Assembly (NCBI GenBank): GCA_902767135.1 | Contig: CACXGE010000038.1 | Span: 1 to 64,000 of the forward strand | Length of the DNA stretch: 64,000 nt | Direction: 5' to 3' | DNA from: an uncultured Lachnospiraceae bacterium | Lineage (GTDB): Bacteria > Bacillota > Clostridia > Lachnospirales > Lachnospiraceae | In this document: positions 55,603-63,216 of the stretch, in pieces | Layout: every line of letters begins with the position of its first letter | Numbering within the stretch: the first letter of the stretch is position 1 | The notes under the pieces: generated by a model | The model's database searches: none | What the model was told of the DNA's origin: nothing | The model's input: the letters and a program-made list of their open reading frames with translations, nothing else | Translations under genes and position numbers: made by a program

Positions 55603-56595
55603 TTATTCCTTTTTACATAACATCACCATAACTACTGGAACCAGGCAAACTGCTGTGACTGAGCTGATGCTTACCTCTGTAGGTGCAAATATAGTTCTAG
55701 CGATACCATCACAAAGCATTGTAATACAACCACCTCCCAAAAAGCACGCAGGAAGTAGCGCTAAGGGCTTTGCTGTCTTCATCAATCCCTTCATCAAGTG
55801 CGGAACTGCAATTCCTACAAAAGAAATCGGTCCTGCAAAGGAGGTAACACAAGCAGTAAGAAGACTAGAGCATAAAATAATACCAATCCGAATCCCTGAA
55901 ATATTGACTCCCATATTTCTAGCGTAAGCTTCTCCTAGCTGATAAGCATAAATCGGCTTAGACAAAAGAAAGGTTACTAAAAAAACTGGAAATACAATTC
56001 CCACAACACAATATAGCTCCTTCCAATTCATTCCTGAGAAGCTTCCTTGAGACCAATTGTGTAAATTCACAATATTGGAGTCTGCTGCGAAGGTTACGCA
56101 CAAATCTGTAATCGCGGAGCAAATATACCCAATCATAATTCCGCAAACCACAAGAAGTGACATGCTTTCTACCCTCTTAGAAATCACCAATACAAATAAC
56201 ATAGATACCATAGAGCCTGCAAAGGCAGCTCCCACCATTCCCATGGAGGAAATCTGCACCCCTCTTTCCAGTAAAAATATCATAGACATTGCCACAAAAA
56301 GCTTCGCCCCTGAAGAAATTCCTAACACATAAGGACCAGCAATCGGATTTCTGAAAAAGGTTTGTAGCAAAAAACCAGAAACGGATAAGGCACCACCCAA
56401 AAACAAGGCAGCCAATACTCTTGGTAATCGTATCTGTAAAATCACCTGATAGTTCATACCAGACTTCGTTTTTCCACTTATCATCTCTAAAAGCTCACCA
56501 AAAGCTATCACATGACTTCCTACACATATATTTCCCACAAATAGGAAACATACTAAAAACATTAAACCCAAATAGGCACAAACGGTTCTTTTCAT
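55603..56595 (-). CDS. FecCD/BtuC-family ABC permease
   Basis: A 330-residue permease for iron-siderophore, haem or cobalamin type importers. About ten transmembrane helices, with family stretches LRLPRVLAALFLGGALSVSG near residue 52 and GPISFVGIAVPHLMK near 245 (the latter contains the ATPase-coupling helix). Starts 9 bases after the binding-protein stop with GTAGGAG upstream. It should form a homodimer with the ATPase-CbiK fusion as the nucleotide-binding subunit. Substrate is inferred from the riboswitch. Confidence 0.93.
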   Translation of the reverse strand: MKRTVCAYLGLMFLVCFLFVGNICVGSHVIAFGELLEMISGKTKSGMNYQVILQIRLPRVLAALFLGGALSVSGFLLQTFFRNPIAGPYVLGISSGAKLFVAMSMIFLLERGVQISSMGMVGAAFAGSMVSMLFVLVISKRVESMSLLVVCGIMIGYICSAITDLCVTFAADSNIVNLHNWSQGSFSGMNWKELYCVVGIVFPVFLVTFLLSKPIYAYQLGEAYARNMGVNISGIRIGIILCSSLLTACVTSFAGPISFVGIAVPHLMKGLMKTAKPLALLPACFLGGGCITMLCDGIARTIFAPTEVSISSVTAVCLVPVVMVMLCKKE

Positions 56596-56604
56596 TTTTT
56601 TCTC

Positions 56605-58128
56605 CTACTTTAACTTCTTAAGATACGTGAAATTTTTTTCTTCTTTTTTCATTACACTGTGCAAATCCTGAATAAAAGCACAAGTTCCCGTAGATTCCTG
56701 AAAAAAATTACTTGTGGTACAGTAAACTTCATTTTCTTTGACTGCCTTAAATTCCTTGAAAATTTCATTTTTTCTAAGAAGCTCGTCTACACCTTCTAAT
56801 TCACCATCTATGGTGCTGTTATAAATCAAAATATCTGCATCCTTTGCTTTGTAATAAAAGCTTTCTATTTCCATATTCATGGTGGATAACCCGTTTTCTT
56901 CTGTTTCTAATGTATTCTTTAACACATATTCTCCACCTGCTAATTCTATCATTTTAGCTATATAATCATTTGGCTTCCTAACATTGATAGCTCCATTGGT
57001 CGTACAATAAAAATACGCAACCGTTTTTCCTGTCGCTTCTTGTTCTAAAACTGGCTCGATTTGCGATACCTGTTCTTCATAAAAATCACAAGCCGCCTCC
57101 TCTTTTCCAAACAAAGCCCCATAAGCCTTCACCCATTCCAAACGTCCCAGTGGATGCTTTTCGTAGCTGGAACGTTCTACAAATACAGGGATTTTCAATT
57201 CCTCTAATTTTTCCTTCACCTCGGGATTATGATAAATCATTGTATTTTCAATTGCTAAATCACATTGTTTCTCCAACAGCAGCTCATAATCTGGTGCACT
57301 ATACTTTCCTGCATATAAAAGCTTTTGTTTTTCCATAGCCTGTCTTGCTGGTTTTAAATACCAATCCTTCTTCTTTGTTCCTGTTAAGGTCACTTGAGAA
57401 AGTGCTCCCAGCTTATCTATGCAATCCATCACCGAGGTAGATACTAGGTAGGTATGCTGTATCGGCTGATTTATAACCTTTACCTCCTTTGGAAGACTCT
57501 TTGGAACTTTGGTATTCTTAGGCACAATCAAATACGTATCTCCGTTTTGAATCCGTATTACCTTATAATCACCGTAGGCCTCCAAAGAAAACTCCGTAGC
57601 ATAGTTTAGCGTAGAAACTTTTTTTTCTCCCAAATACGAAAAATCTATCTTCTCCTTTTGCTTCTCGTTCGCTTCTGCCGATTTCTCGGTTTCCTTCGCA
57701 TCACCATCATCCTTCTTCAAAGAGAGTTTGAGAATATATGAAATTTCATGTGGCGTACTCATTGCTGTTGTATCCGCTACCACAGGAATATCACAATCAA
57801 GCTGAGCAATAGGAATGGTAAACCTCGAAGGTTCTCCTAGCTCTGCTTCGTTTTCATATTTTTTTTCATCCACCAGCATATAATCATAATTGCTACTACT
57901 CCATATCAAAGTTGCATAGATGGTTTGTTCTTTTATCTCGATTTTCGTTGGATTCTCAAGCGTAGCCTTTCCCGTTCCTCCTGTCAAAGTGGCATAGCCT
58001 TCGTATAAGCCGTCAGTCAAAGAAAGACTCTCCACCACGTGAAGAGCCTCCTGTTTCCTTTGACCACAGCCTGTCATGGTCAGAATCAACCCCAAAAGAA
58101 TCCAAACCTTTGGTAATTTTATTTTCAT
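56605..58128 (-). CDS. Tetrapyrrole-type ABC substrate-binding lipoprotein with extra N-terminal domain
   Basis: A 507-residue lipoprotein with lipobox MTGC (Cys21). The C-terminal part (about 215-495) is a BtuF/FhuD-like periplasmic-binding fold (VSTSVMDCIDKLGAL, GGEYVLKN). The N-terminal part (about 35-140) is a beta-rich domain with DGLYEGYATLTGGTGKA and IWSSSNYDYMLVDEKKY, recalling NEAT-like ligand-binding modules; a similar opening, DGVYTAEF, occurs in the C-terminus of the neighbouring secreted chelatase. Start at 58128 (MKIKLPKVWI) is 1 base after the chelatase stop. The longer frame adds residues that would spoil the signal peptide. Confidence 0.85.
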   Translation of the reverse strand: MKIKLPKVWILLGLILTMTGCGQRKQEALHVVESLSLTDGLYEGYATLTGGTGKATLENPTKIEIKEQTIYATLIWSSSNYDYMLVDEKKYENEAELGEPSRFTIPIAQLDCDIPVVADTTAMSTPHEISYILKLSLKKDDGDAKETEKSAEANEKQKEKIDFSYLGEKKVSTLNYATEFSLEAYGDYKVIRIQNGDTYLIVPKNTKVPKSLPKEVKVINQPIQHTYLVSTSVMDCIDKLGALSQVTLTGTKKKDWYLKPARQAMEKQKLLYAGKYSAPDYELLLEKQCDLAIENTMIYHNPEVKEKLEELKIPVFVERSSYEKHPLGRLEWVKAYGALFGKEEAACDFYEEQVSQIEPVLEQEATGKTVAYFYCTTNGAINVRKPNDYIAKMIELAGGEYVLKNTLETEENGLSTMNMEIESFYYKAKDADILIYNSTIDGELEGVDELLRKNEIFKEFKAVKENEVYCTTSNFFQESTGTCAFIQDLHSVMKKEEKNFTYLKKLK

Positions 58129-58129
58129 A

Positions 58130-59782
58130 TTACTGTGCCTTTTCTGGATTAGAAACAGAAACCACATGATCATACCAGGTTCCCTTTTCTCCTACCAAAG
58201 CCAACTGGAAATCCTTTCCAATTTCCTCTACAGGTACATCAAAGCCATAAACCTCCTCTGTTGTTCCATCCTCATAAGTAACAGTATCGACGGTTGGCTG
58301 TAAAAGGGTGGCACCCTCTTTCTGAGCATCCTCGGCCATTCCTACATATAAATTCAAAATCTTCTTCGACACCAAACTAATGTGCATCGTCATTTTGCCA
58401 TCCTTTACCGTAAGCTCTCCCTTTCCGTTTTTTGCTTCATTTACACGAAACATACTGCTATCGGTATGAAATTCTGCTGTATATACTCCGTCCTCTAGCG
58501 TAGCAGAAGCCTCTGTCTTCGTTTCCTCTTGAGCTGATATTTCGCCTAAGTCCTTAACAGCTGCTGCTGTATGCTCTACATATAATTTCTGAATTGCTTC
58601 AATTCTGCCAAGACCTTCAATTTGAGTAGAGACAGCTTCAAAGGCTCCATCGGCTTCAAACATACTCTTCCACGAATCCTCTTCATCACCTGCCATATCA
58701 TTGTTTGCATGGTCACCTGCCACTACCATCAATGGTCTAAGGATAACCTTCTTGTAGCCTGCTTCCTTCACAGTTGCAATCACTTCTTCACAGGAGGTAC
58801 CCTCTGGCTCTCCCTCTACTGTTCCAATAAAGACGTTCTTATATCCAAGCTGCTCCATCTGTGTCTGCATCTGACTATAGCTTACCTTAGCTGTATGAGA
58901 GGTTCCATGCCCCATCAACACAATCGCTTCCCCTGCATTTTCTGCTTCCTCTAGGCTTTCATATTCTGATGCTGAAATTGCAGCTGACACTACTGCCTCT
59001 GCCACCGCCTTCTTATCCTCATTAATAACCGCTGCATCCTCTCCTACTTCGCCAAGTAAAGGCTCTGCTACCGTCACCTTTTCAAATTTATCTTTATATT
59101 TTTCTAAAGCTTCACTTAATTCATCATATTCCGCTCCATGCATCAAATGTGTTGGCTGTACCACAAGATACTTCACACCGTTGGAAACAGCTCTTTCTAA
59201 CGCCTGCTCCATATTATCAATTTTTTCATTATCTCTTGCCTGAATATGATTTATGATAATTTGAGCGGTAAACGCACGTCTCACTGACCAATCTGGGTTT
59301 TCTGACTGAATGTTTTTTTCCACCTGACTGATATCTGATACACGACTATCATTAAAGGAAGTACCAAAGCTTACTACAAGAATTTCCTTTTCTCCAATGC
59401 CATCTGCATTTAATGGATCATCCTTTGAAGCATCTCCTGTATCTCTTCCAAAATAGTCTGGATCTGCATTTTCTCCCTCTACCAATTCCTTCTGGGCATC
59501 TGTCAAAGCATCCCAAGCTGCCTTAGCCGCTTCACACTGGGCATCTGTTTGTTCTGTTCTTTGTTGTACATAGATAGCATCTATTAAGTCTGCTACCTCT
59601 TTAGCCTTTGCTTCGTCATCTACCTCTTCCTTTTCCTCAGTGACTTCGCTTTCTGGCTCTTTTGTTACTTCTGTTGTAACCTCCGCATTTTCTTTTGTGG
59701 TTTCTTTGTTTCCACAGCCTGTCATCATTCCTGCAACCATAGTACAAGATAATAACAATGCAACTACACTTTTTCTTTTCAT
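58130..59782 (-). CDS. cbiK: Extracytoplasmic CbiK-type chelatase lipoprotein
   Basis: A 550-residue lipoprotein with lipobox MTGC (Cys23), so the enzyme faces outwards. A Glu/Lys-rich helical linker (25-100) is followed by a CbiK chelatase domain (about 130-410): VVSFGTSFNDSR, His292 in MGHGT, Glu323 in GTVEGEP, His358 in AGDHANND, matching the catalytic His/Glu/His of characterised CbiK. The C-terminus (about 428-545) is a beta-rich domain (DGVYTAEF, GELTVKDGKMTMHISL) with a resemblance to that of the binding protein next door. CbiK normally inserts cobalt into sirohydrochlorin inside the cell; outside, metal loading, metal removal or tetrapyrrole binding are all possible. Confidence 0.88.
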   Translation of the reverse strand: MKRKSVVALLLSCTMVAGMMTGCGNKETTKENAEVTTEVTKEPESEVTEEKEEVDDEAKAKEVADLIDAIYVQQRTEQTDAQCEAAKAAWDALTDAQKELVEGENADPDYFGRDTGDASKDDPLNADGIGEKEILVVSFGTSFNDSRVSDISQVEKNIQSENPDWSVRRAFTAQIIINHIQARDNEKIDNMEQALERAVSNGVKYLVVQPTHLMHGAEYDELSEALEKYKDKFEKVTVAEPLLGEVGEDAAVINEDKKAVAEAVVSAAISASEYESLEEAENAGEAIVLMGHGTSHTAKVSYSQMQTQMEQLGYKNVFIGTVEGEPEGTSCEEVIATVKEAGYKKVILRPLMVVAGDHANNDMAGDEEDSWKSMFEADGAFEAVSTQIEGLGRIEAIQKLYVEHTAAAVKDLGEISAQEETKTEASATLEDGVYTAEFHTDSSMFRVNEAKNGKGELTVKDGKMTMHISLVSKKILNLYVGMAEDAQKEGATLLQPTVDTVTYEDGTTEEVYGFDVPVEEIGKDFQLALVGEKGTWYDHVVSVSNPEKAQ

Positions 59783-59821
59783 CTTCTTGTCTCCTTTTCT
59801 TTTTAGTTACCATTAAACTAT

Positions 59822-59911
59822 TTAGAGCAAGGCATCATATGACAGAAGCATATAGCTTCCATTCAGTACAATCAATACCTCGTGACCTGGAATTTCTTCC
59901 TGTACTATCAT
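59822..59911 (-). CDS. Possible 29-residue leader peptide after the riboswitch
   Basis: A 30-codon frame, MIVQEEIPGHEVLIVLNG then SYMLLSYDALL, starts at the last bases of the riboswitch and ends 39 bases before the cbiK start. An AGGA lies about 14 bases upstream, inside the conserved 3' arm of the aptamer, a weak binding site. It could be chance or a peptide whose translation reports the riboswitch state. Confidence 0.25.
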   Translation of the reverse strand: MIVQEEIPGHEVLIVLNGSYMLLSYDALL

Positions 59912-60160
59912 AACTGGCAGGTTTCCTGACTTAGGTTCATCGTAGTTATTACAGCTGGAAGCGTATATCTCCTTCTCAGTTCAAATACACCTCGGCTTAT
60001 TTGAATTCCTAGCTTAGCCATGATGATAACAAAGCTCCAGCCTTCCCAAGACAAATTTGTCTCAGTGGCTTCTATGGACTACTCCCCATCACAGTGACGA
60101 GATCGTTTCAGATTCACACTGACTTCCCTTTTACCCAAATTTTGGCACCAGCTACTCTTA
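59912..60160 (-). promoter_or_regulatory. Cobalamin riboswitch (class I)
   Basis: On the minus strand the conserved elements are in order: GGTGCC, GGGAAGTCAGTGTGAATCTG, the CTCGTCACTGTGA stretch, the B12 box GCCACTG (60063-60069), GGGAAGGC, and the 3' arm AAGTCAGGAAACCTGCC (59914-59930). This is the standard adenosyl-/methylcobalamin aptamer. No T-rich terminator is visible before the start codon, so control is probably at translation or by an unusual expression platform. It would lower operon expression when cobalamin is plentiful. Confidence 0.95.
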
Positions 60161-60173
60161 TGTAGTTGTTACA

Positions 60174-60202
60174 ATATTAATACTTATCACTTCTTTTGTC
60201 AA
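60174..60202 (-). promoter_or_regulatory. Sigma-A promoter of the riboswitch operon
   Basis: On the minus strand consensus TTGACA (60197-60202) and TAATAT (60174-60179) are 17 bases apart. The -35 ends 1 base from direct repeat 1, and the promoter lies in the reading frame of the truncated phosphatase fragment. Confidence 0.85.
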
Positions 60203-60230
60203 TGTGGCAGATGAAAAGCACCTTAATCAT
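60177..60230 (-). pseudogene. Truncated 5' end of a low-molecular-weight phosphatase gene, copy 1
   Basis: Within direct repeat 1, TAGGAG and ATG lead into MIKVLFICH, the usual start of low-molecular-weight tyrosine phosphatases (family consensus continues GNICRSP). Here the frame breaks after His9 and runs into the riboswitch promoter, stopping after 17 codons. Inferred from the first nine residues only. Confidence 0.5.
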
Positions 60231-60314
60231 AAATTTCTCCTATCTCAATATGCCGAGTTTTACAAGGTTTTACCGACTTTTCCGGGCATATGTATTTTTC
60301 AAGTGTAAACTACA
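60204..60314. repeat. 111-bp direct repeat, copy 1
   Basis: From GTGGCAGATGAAAAGCA to AAGTGTAAACTACA. It matches 63097-63207 at 106 of 111 positions by eye. It contains the phosphatase start fragment, its TAGGAG site, and an inverted repeat ATATGCC / GGCATAT. From 60315 to 60535 I see no gene. Confidence 0.9.
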
Positions 60315-60535
60315 TATTTTTCAAAATAGTGCAAAATGTAGCAAATGGGTGCCGTGTGTAGTAGTAAAATCGTAGTAGGAATGAAAGGTAATCACTACTG
60401 CGATTTCTTGGGTTCATTTGCAAACTTTGAATCCTTGTTTTTGGTTTCACTAGGTTCAAATCTTAGGTGCATGAACCTATATGCTTGGGTGCATAATATA
60501 ACAAAGGGTGTTCAAATTGGTTTCCCCATCAATCA

Positions 60536-61285
60536 TCACACACTTTCGCTGATGAGTTCTACCACTTTTTCTATTGATGAAGCAATTGCATTTCCATTCC
60601 ACCCCAAATGCCAACCTTCTTCATCAATCACGTCTGTAATTATGTAAAATGCTGTTGCAAGGCATTCTCGATATTTTGCTATTGCTACTAACCCAGCACA
60701 TTCCATTTCTACACACAATGCTCCTTTCAAACAATAATCTTGTATTTGTCCCCACGTCTCATGATAACCAGCATCCGTAGTCCAATGTTTTCCACGATGT
60801 GTACAAATATCACCAGCACTTAAAAGTTGTTGTATTTCTTCTGTTAATGATAGAGATGTTTCAAGAAAATTCACATCATACCCATACAATCTTGCTACAG
60901 CAGTGTCATTAAATGCTCCTTCTGTAATTACAATATCACTAATTTTTAAATTGCTACTTATTCCACCAGCTAAACCCACATGAATAAATTCTTTCACACC
61001 ACCTGCCACTAAATCTTCAGCTTGTGTAGCAATTCCAGGAGAACACATTTTCCCTTTAATAAAGCCAATTTGTGGATTGTTCTTAAACACATATAAATCT
61101 CCACCTAGAGGATATTTATACTCTCCATATCCCTTTTCAAGCATCGTATCATAAATATCATCAGCTAAAAGAAATACTCTTTGGGGCACCTGAATAGTAT
61201 CAATGTCAAATCCTTTATTCTTCAATTCCACTTTCACTAATTCTCGTGGCTCTGTCATTACTTTTTCTCTTGTCACTTTGTTCAC
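60536..61285 (-). CDS. Nucleoside phosphorylase-family protein
   Basis: A 249-residue member of the PNP/UDP phosphorylase fold. It has GLAGGISSNLKISDIVITE near residue 103, the substrate Glu in VEMECAG near 193 and the catalytic Asp region TDVIDEEGWHLG near 218. Family members cleave purine nucleosides, uridine, MTA or futalosine; the specificity is unclear. The likely start is GTG (61285) or a nearby GTG; the binding site is AAGAAGG. It is the last gene of the accessory set between the 111-bp repeats. Confidence 0.8.
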   Translation of the reverse strand: MNKVTREKVMTEPRELVKVELKNKGFDIDTIQVPQRVFLLADDIYDTMLEKGYGEYKYPLGGDLYVFKNNPQIGFIKGKMCSPGIATQAEDLVAGGVKEFIHVGLAGGISSNLKISDIVITEGAFNDTAVARLYGYDVNFLETSLSLTEEIQQLLSAGDICTHRGKHWTTDAGYHETWGQIQDYCLKGALCVEMECAGLVAIAKYRECLATAFYIITDVIDEEGWHLGWNGNAIASSIEKVVELISESV

Positions 61286-61411
61286 ACCTTCTTCATCACT
61301 TAATTTTTAATCAGTCTGTGTATTTCATCTATTAATTTCTAAATAAAGAATTTACTTCGTCCTTGTGATTAAATTCAAGCTTTTTATTTTGATAACGTTC
61401 TTCTCCACAAT

Positions 61412-62434
61412 CTAAGAATCTTTATCTACAGCATTCATCAATTTATCAAAATCGCTCTGATACGATTTATCCTGAAGCACTCTGTATTTTTCAAACTCGC
61501 TCTCAGCAAATTCTTTTGCAATAGCAGCAGTCACCTTTCCCTTATTCTCTAATACTTCAGCATCATTGAAACGCAAAAATGCATCCAACTTTGTTTTCCA
61601 ATCTTCCATTGTCATTGGTATTTGTCTTCTCGCTTGCCTAGTCGCATAATCCAGATACATTGTCACAATTTCATTTAATTCTGTAATTTCTTCTCTTTCC
61701 AAATAATTCTTTGCTATTGACACATCTGTCTTGACAATTTTCCCACCAGGTGCATTCTTCCATGAAGTTAGCCCCATATGTTCCTTTTCGTGATTTGCTC
61801 TATTTACAATCATTTCTGCTGCTGTCATTCCATGAACTGCGTAATGCATTTTATTTTGAACTGTCGCATAGAAATTCTTCGTTGTCAAAGCATCTTTGTC
61901 ATAATCAACTGCCGTTGCATAAATATCTGTAATCTTTTGATAAAATCTCCTTTCGCTAGCTCTGATTTCTTGAATTTCCGCAATCAAATGTTCAAAATAA
62001 TCTTCATCAAAAATCTGTCCATTGATTAATCGATTTTTATCCAAAACATATCCTTGCTTAGCAAAAGTATCAATCACCTTTATAGCCCAGCTTCTAAACT
62101 GAGTTGCTCTTTCAGAATTTGTTCTATAACCGACGGCTATAATTGCAGACAAGGAATAAAACTTATATTGATATGTTTTACCATCATCTGCAGTTTGTGC
62201 AAATTTTGCACAAACTGAATTTTCATCCAATTCTTTTTCCTCAAATATATTCTTTAAGTGCTTTGTAACCACACTTCTGTCTACGTCAAATAGTTGAGCT
62301 ATTGCCTTTTGTGTTAACCAAACATCCTGATTTTGCACCCTAACTTCTATTCCATCTTCCCCTGCATCTCTAGAAAAAACGAGGAAGTCCACAGTACTAT
62401 TTCGTATTTGAATTTCTTTTTTCACTTCGTTCAT
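61412..62434 (-). CDS. rhuM: RhuM-family protein
   Basis: A 340-residue RhuM (virulence protein family, first named in a Salmonella pathogenicity island). The N-terminal part has a helix-turn-helix-like block WLTQKAIAQLFDVDRSVVTK near residue 40; GYRTNSERATQFRSWA near 105 and MHYAVHGMTAAEMIVNRAN near 200 are family stretches. Biochemical role unknown. Start at 62434 is preceded by AAAGG; the gene overlaps the chorismate mutase gene by 38 bases. The family is often found on mobile or accessory DNA. Confidence 0.88.
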   Translation of the reverse strand: MNEVKKEIQIRNSTVDFLVFSRDAGEDGIEVRVQNQDVWLTQKAIAQLFDVDRSVVTKHLKNIFEEKELDENSVCAKFAQTADDGKTYQYKFYSLSAIIAVGYRTNSERATQFRSWAIKVIDTFAKQGYVLDKNRLINGQIFDEDYFEHLIAEIQEIRASERRFYQKITDIYATAVDYDKDALTTKNFYATVQNKMHYAVHGMTAAEMIVNRANHEKEHMGLTSWKNAPGGKIVKTDVSIAKNYLEREEITELNEIVTMYLDYATRQARRQIPMTMEDWKTKLDAFLRFNDAEVLENKGKVTAAIAKEFAESEFEKYRVLQDKSYQSDFDKLMNAVDKDS

Positions 62435-62723
62435 CAATTTCTATTCCTTTCACAAATTCCATCATTTCCATATTTATAAACCTGGAAATCATTTCTCTAT
62501 AAAGTGCCTCAACCATATCTGGATTTGCTCCGTATTGTTCCGCTTTTAATCTAACCTTAGATATTACCTTTTCAACACGCCCTGTGTCTTTTACGCCATC
62601 TTCATCTTTCTTGAATGCTGAAGCCTGAACAACATATGTACCTCGTTCTGCTATAAGCTTAATTATCTCACTATCAATTCTATCTATGTTTTCTCTTACT
62701 TGTTCTAAACTTTCACATTTCAT
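62397..62723 (-). CDS. AroQ-type chorismate mutase domain protein
   Basis: A 108-residue all-helical AroQ-fold protein. The pattern ENIDRIDSEIIKLIAERGTY near the N-terminus and RVEKVISKVRLKAEQYGA in the middle match monofunctional chorismate mutases and isochorismate-pyruvate lyases (PchB). Strong GAAGGAG site. First gene of the accessory set; its 3' end is read through by the start of rhuM in another frame. In this context it may have a role other than phenylalanine/tyrosine synthesis. Confidence 0.85.
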   Translation of the reverse strand: MKCESLEQVRENIDRIDSEIIKLIAERGTYVVQASAFKKDEDGVKDTGRVEKVISKVRLKAEQYGANPDMVEALYREMISRFINMEMMEFVKGIEIDERSEKRNSNTK

Positions 62724-62775
62724 TTTTCAATTCTCCTTCTTTATCTGCCCTAAAACAGAATTATTACCTCTCATA

Positions 62776-62804
62776 TTTTACATCCTTTAACGATTTATCT
62801 GAAT
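62776..62804 (-). promoter_or_regulatory. Putative promoter of the chorismate mutase operon
   Basis: On the minus strand TTCAGA (62799-62804) and TAAAAT (62776-62781) are 17 bases apart. A TCGTTAAA repeat (62787-62794) lies between them, as an operator would. Confidence 0.4.
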
Positions 62805-62938
62805 ACATTTTAACGAACCCTTTATACCTTATAACGATTTACCTGAACATTTTAACGATTTCACAAATGCACATAAATTAAAGCTTTAGGGTATTTCAAC
62901 TACTCTCTTCCCCGGATAACTACTAAACCTTTTAACGA
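62787..62938. repeat. Iteron-like TTTAACGA repeats
   Basis: TTTAACGA or a one-base variant occurs at 62787, 62810, 62830 (TATAACGA), 62851 and 62931. The first four are 23, 20 and 21 bases apart, about two helical turns. Units 1 and 3 also share TTTAYCTGAA. They stand in front of the chorismate mutase gene and overlap its predicted promoter. Confidence 0.65.
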
Positions 62939-63066
62939 AATTACTACTTACTACTCTGCACCCAAAGAATGTATAAAACTTGTTTTGCATTCCATTATTC
63001 GTAGCAATACCGTAGTCTGCACTCTTGCCTCTAGCCGTACTATGCACCATTTTGCCCCATAATACC

Positions 63067-63123
63067 CTAATTTGCAAAACATCCATCAGCATTGCCGTGG
63101 CAGATGAAAAGCATCTTAATCAT
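63067..63123 (-). pseudogene. Truncated 5' end of a low-molecular-weight phosphatase gene, copy 2
   Basis: Reads MIKMLFICHGNADGCFAN then stop. The first 11 residues match the phosphatase start (FICHGN); the conserved ICRS that should follow is missing. It overlaps direct repeat 2. Confidence 0.5.
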
Positions 63124-63207
63124 AAATTTCTCCTATCTCAATATGCCGAGTTTTACAAGGTTTTACCGACTTTTCCGGGCATTCGATTTTTTCAAGTGTA
63201 AACTACA
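63097..63207. repeat. 111-bp direct repeat, copy 2
   Basis: Second copy of the sequence at 60204-60314; the differences are one base near the phosphatase start and four just after CCGGGCAT. The two copies are 2893 bases apart and enclose the phosphorylase, rhuM and chorismate mutase genes. Confidence 0.9.
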
Positions 63208-63216
63208 GGCATATCT

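Noticed and set aside
60345-60647. 100-residue plus-strand frame in the accessory region
   Set aside because: No ribosome binding site or recognisable motif, and its second half is antisense to the nucleoside phosphorylase gene.
62886-63092. 68-residue minus-strand frame between direct repeat 2 and the iterons
   Set aside because: Weak start, no family pattern, and it runs across the iteron region; most likely chance in decayed DNA.
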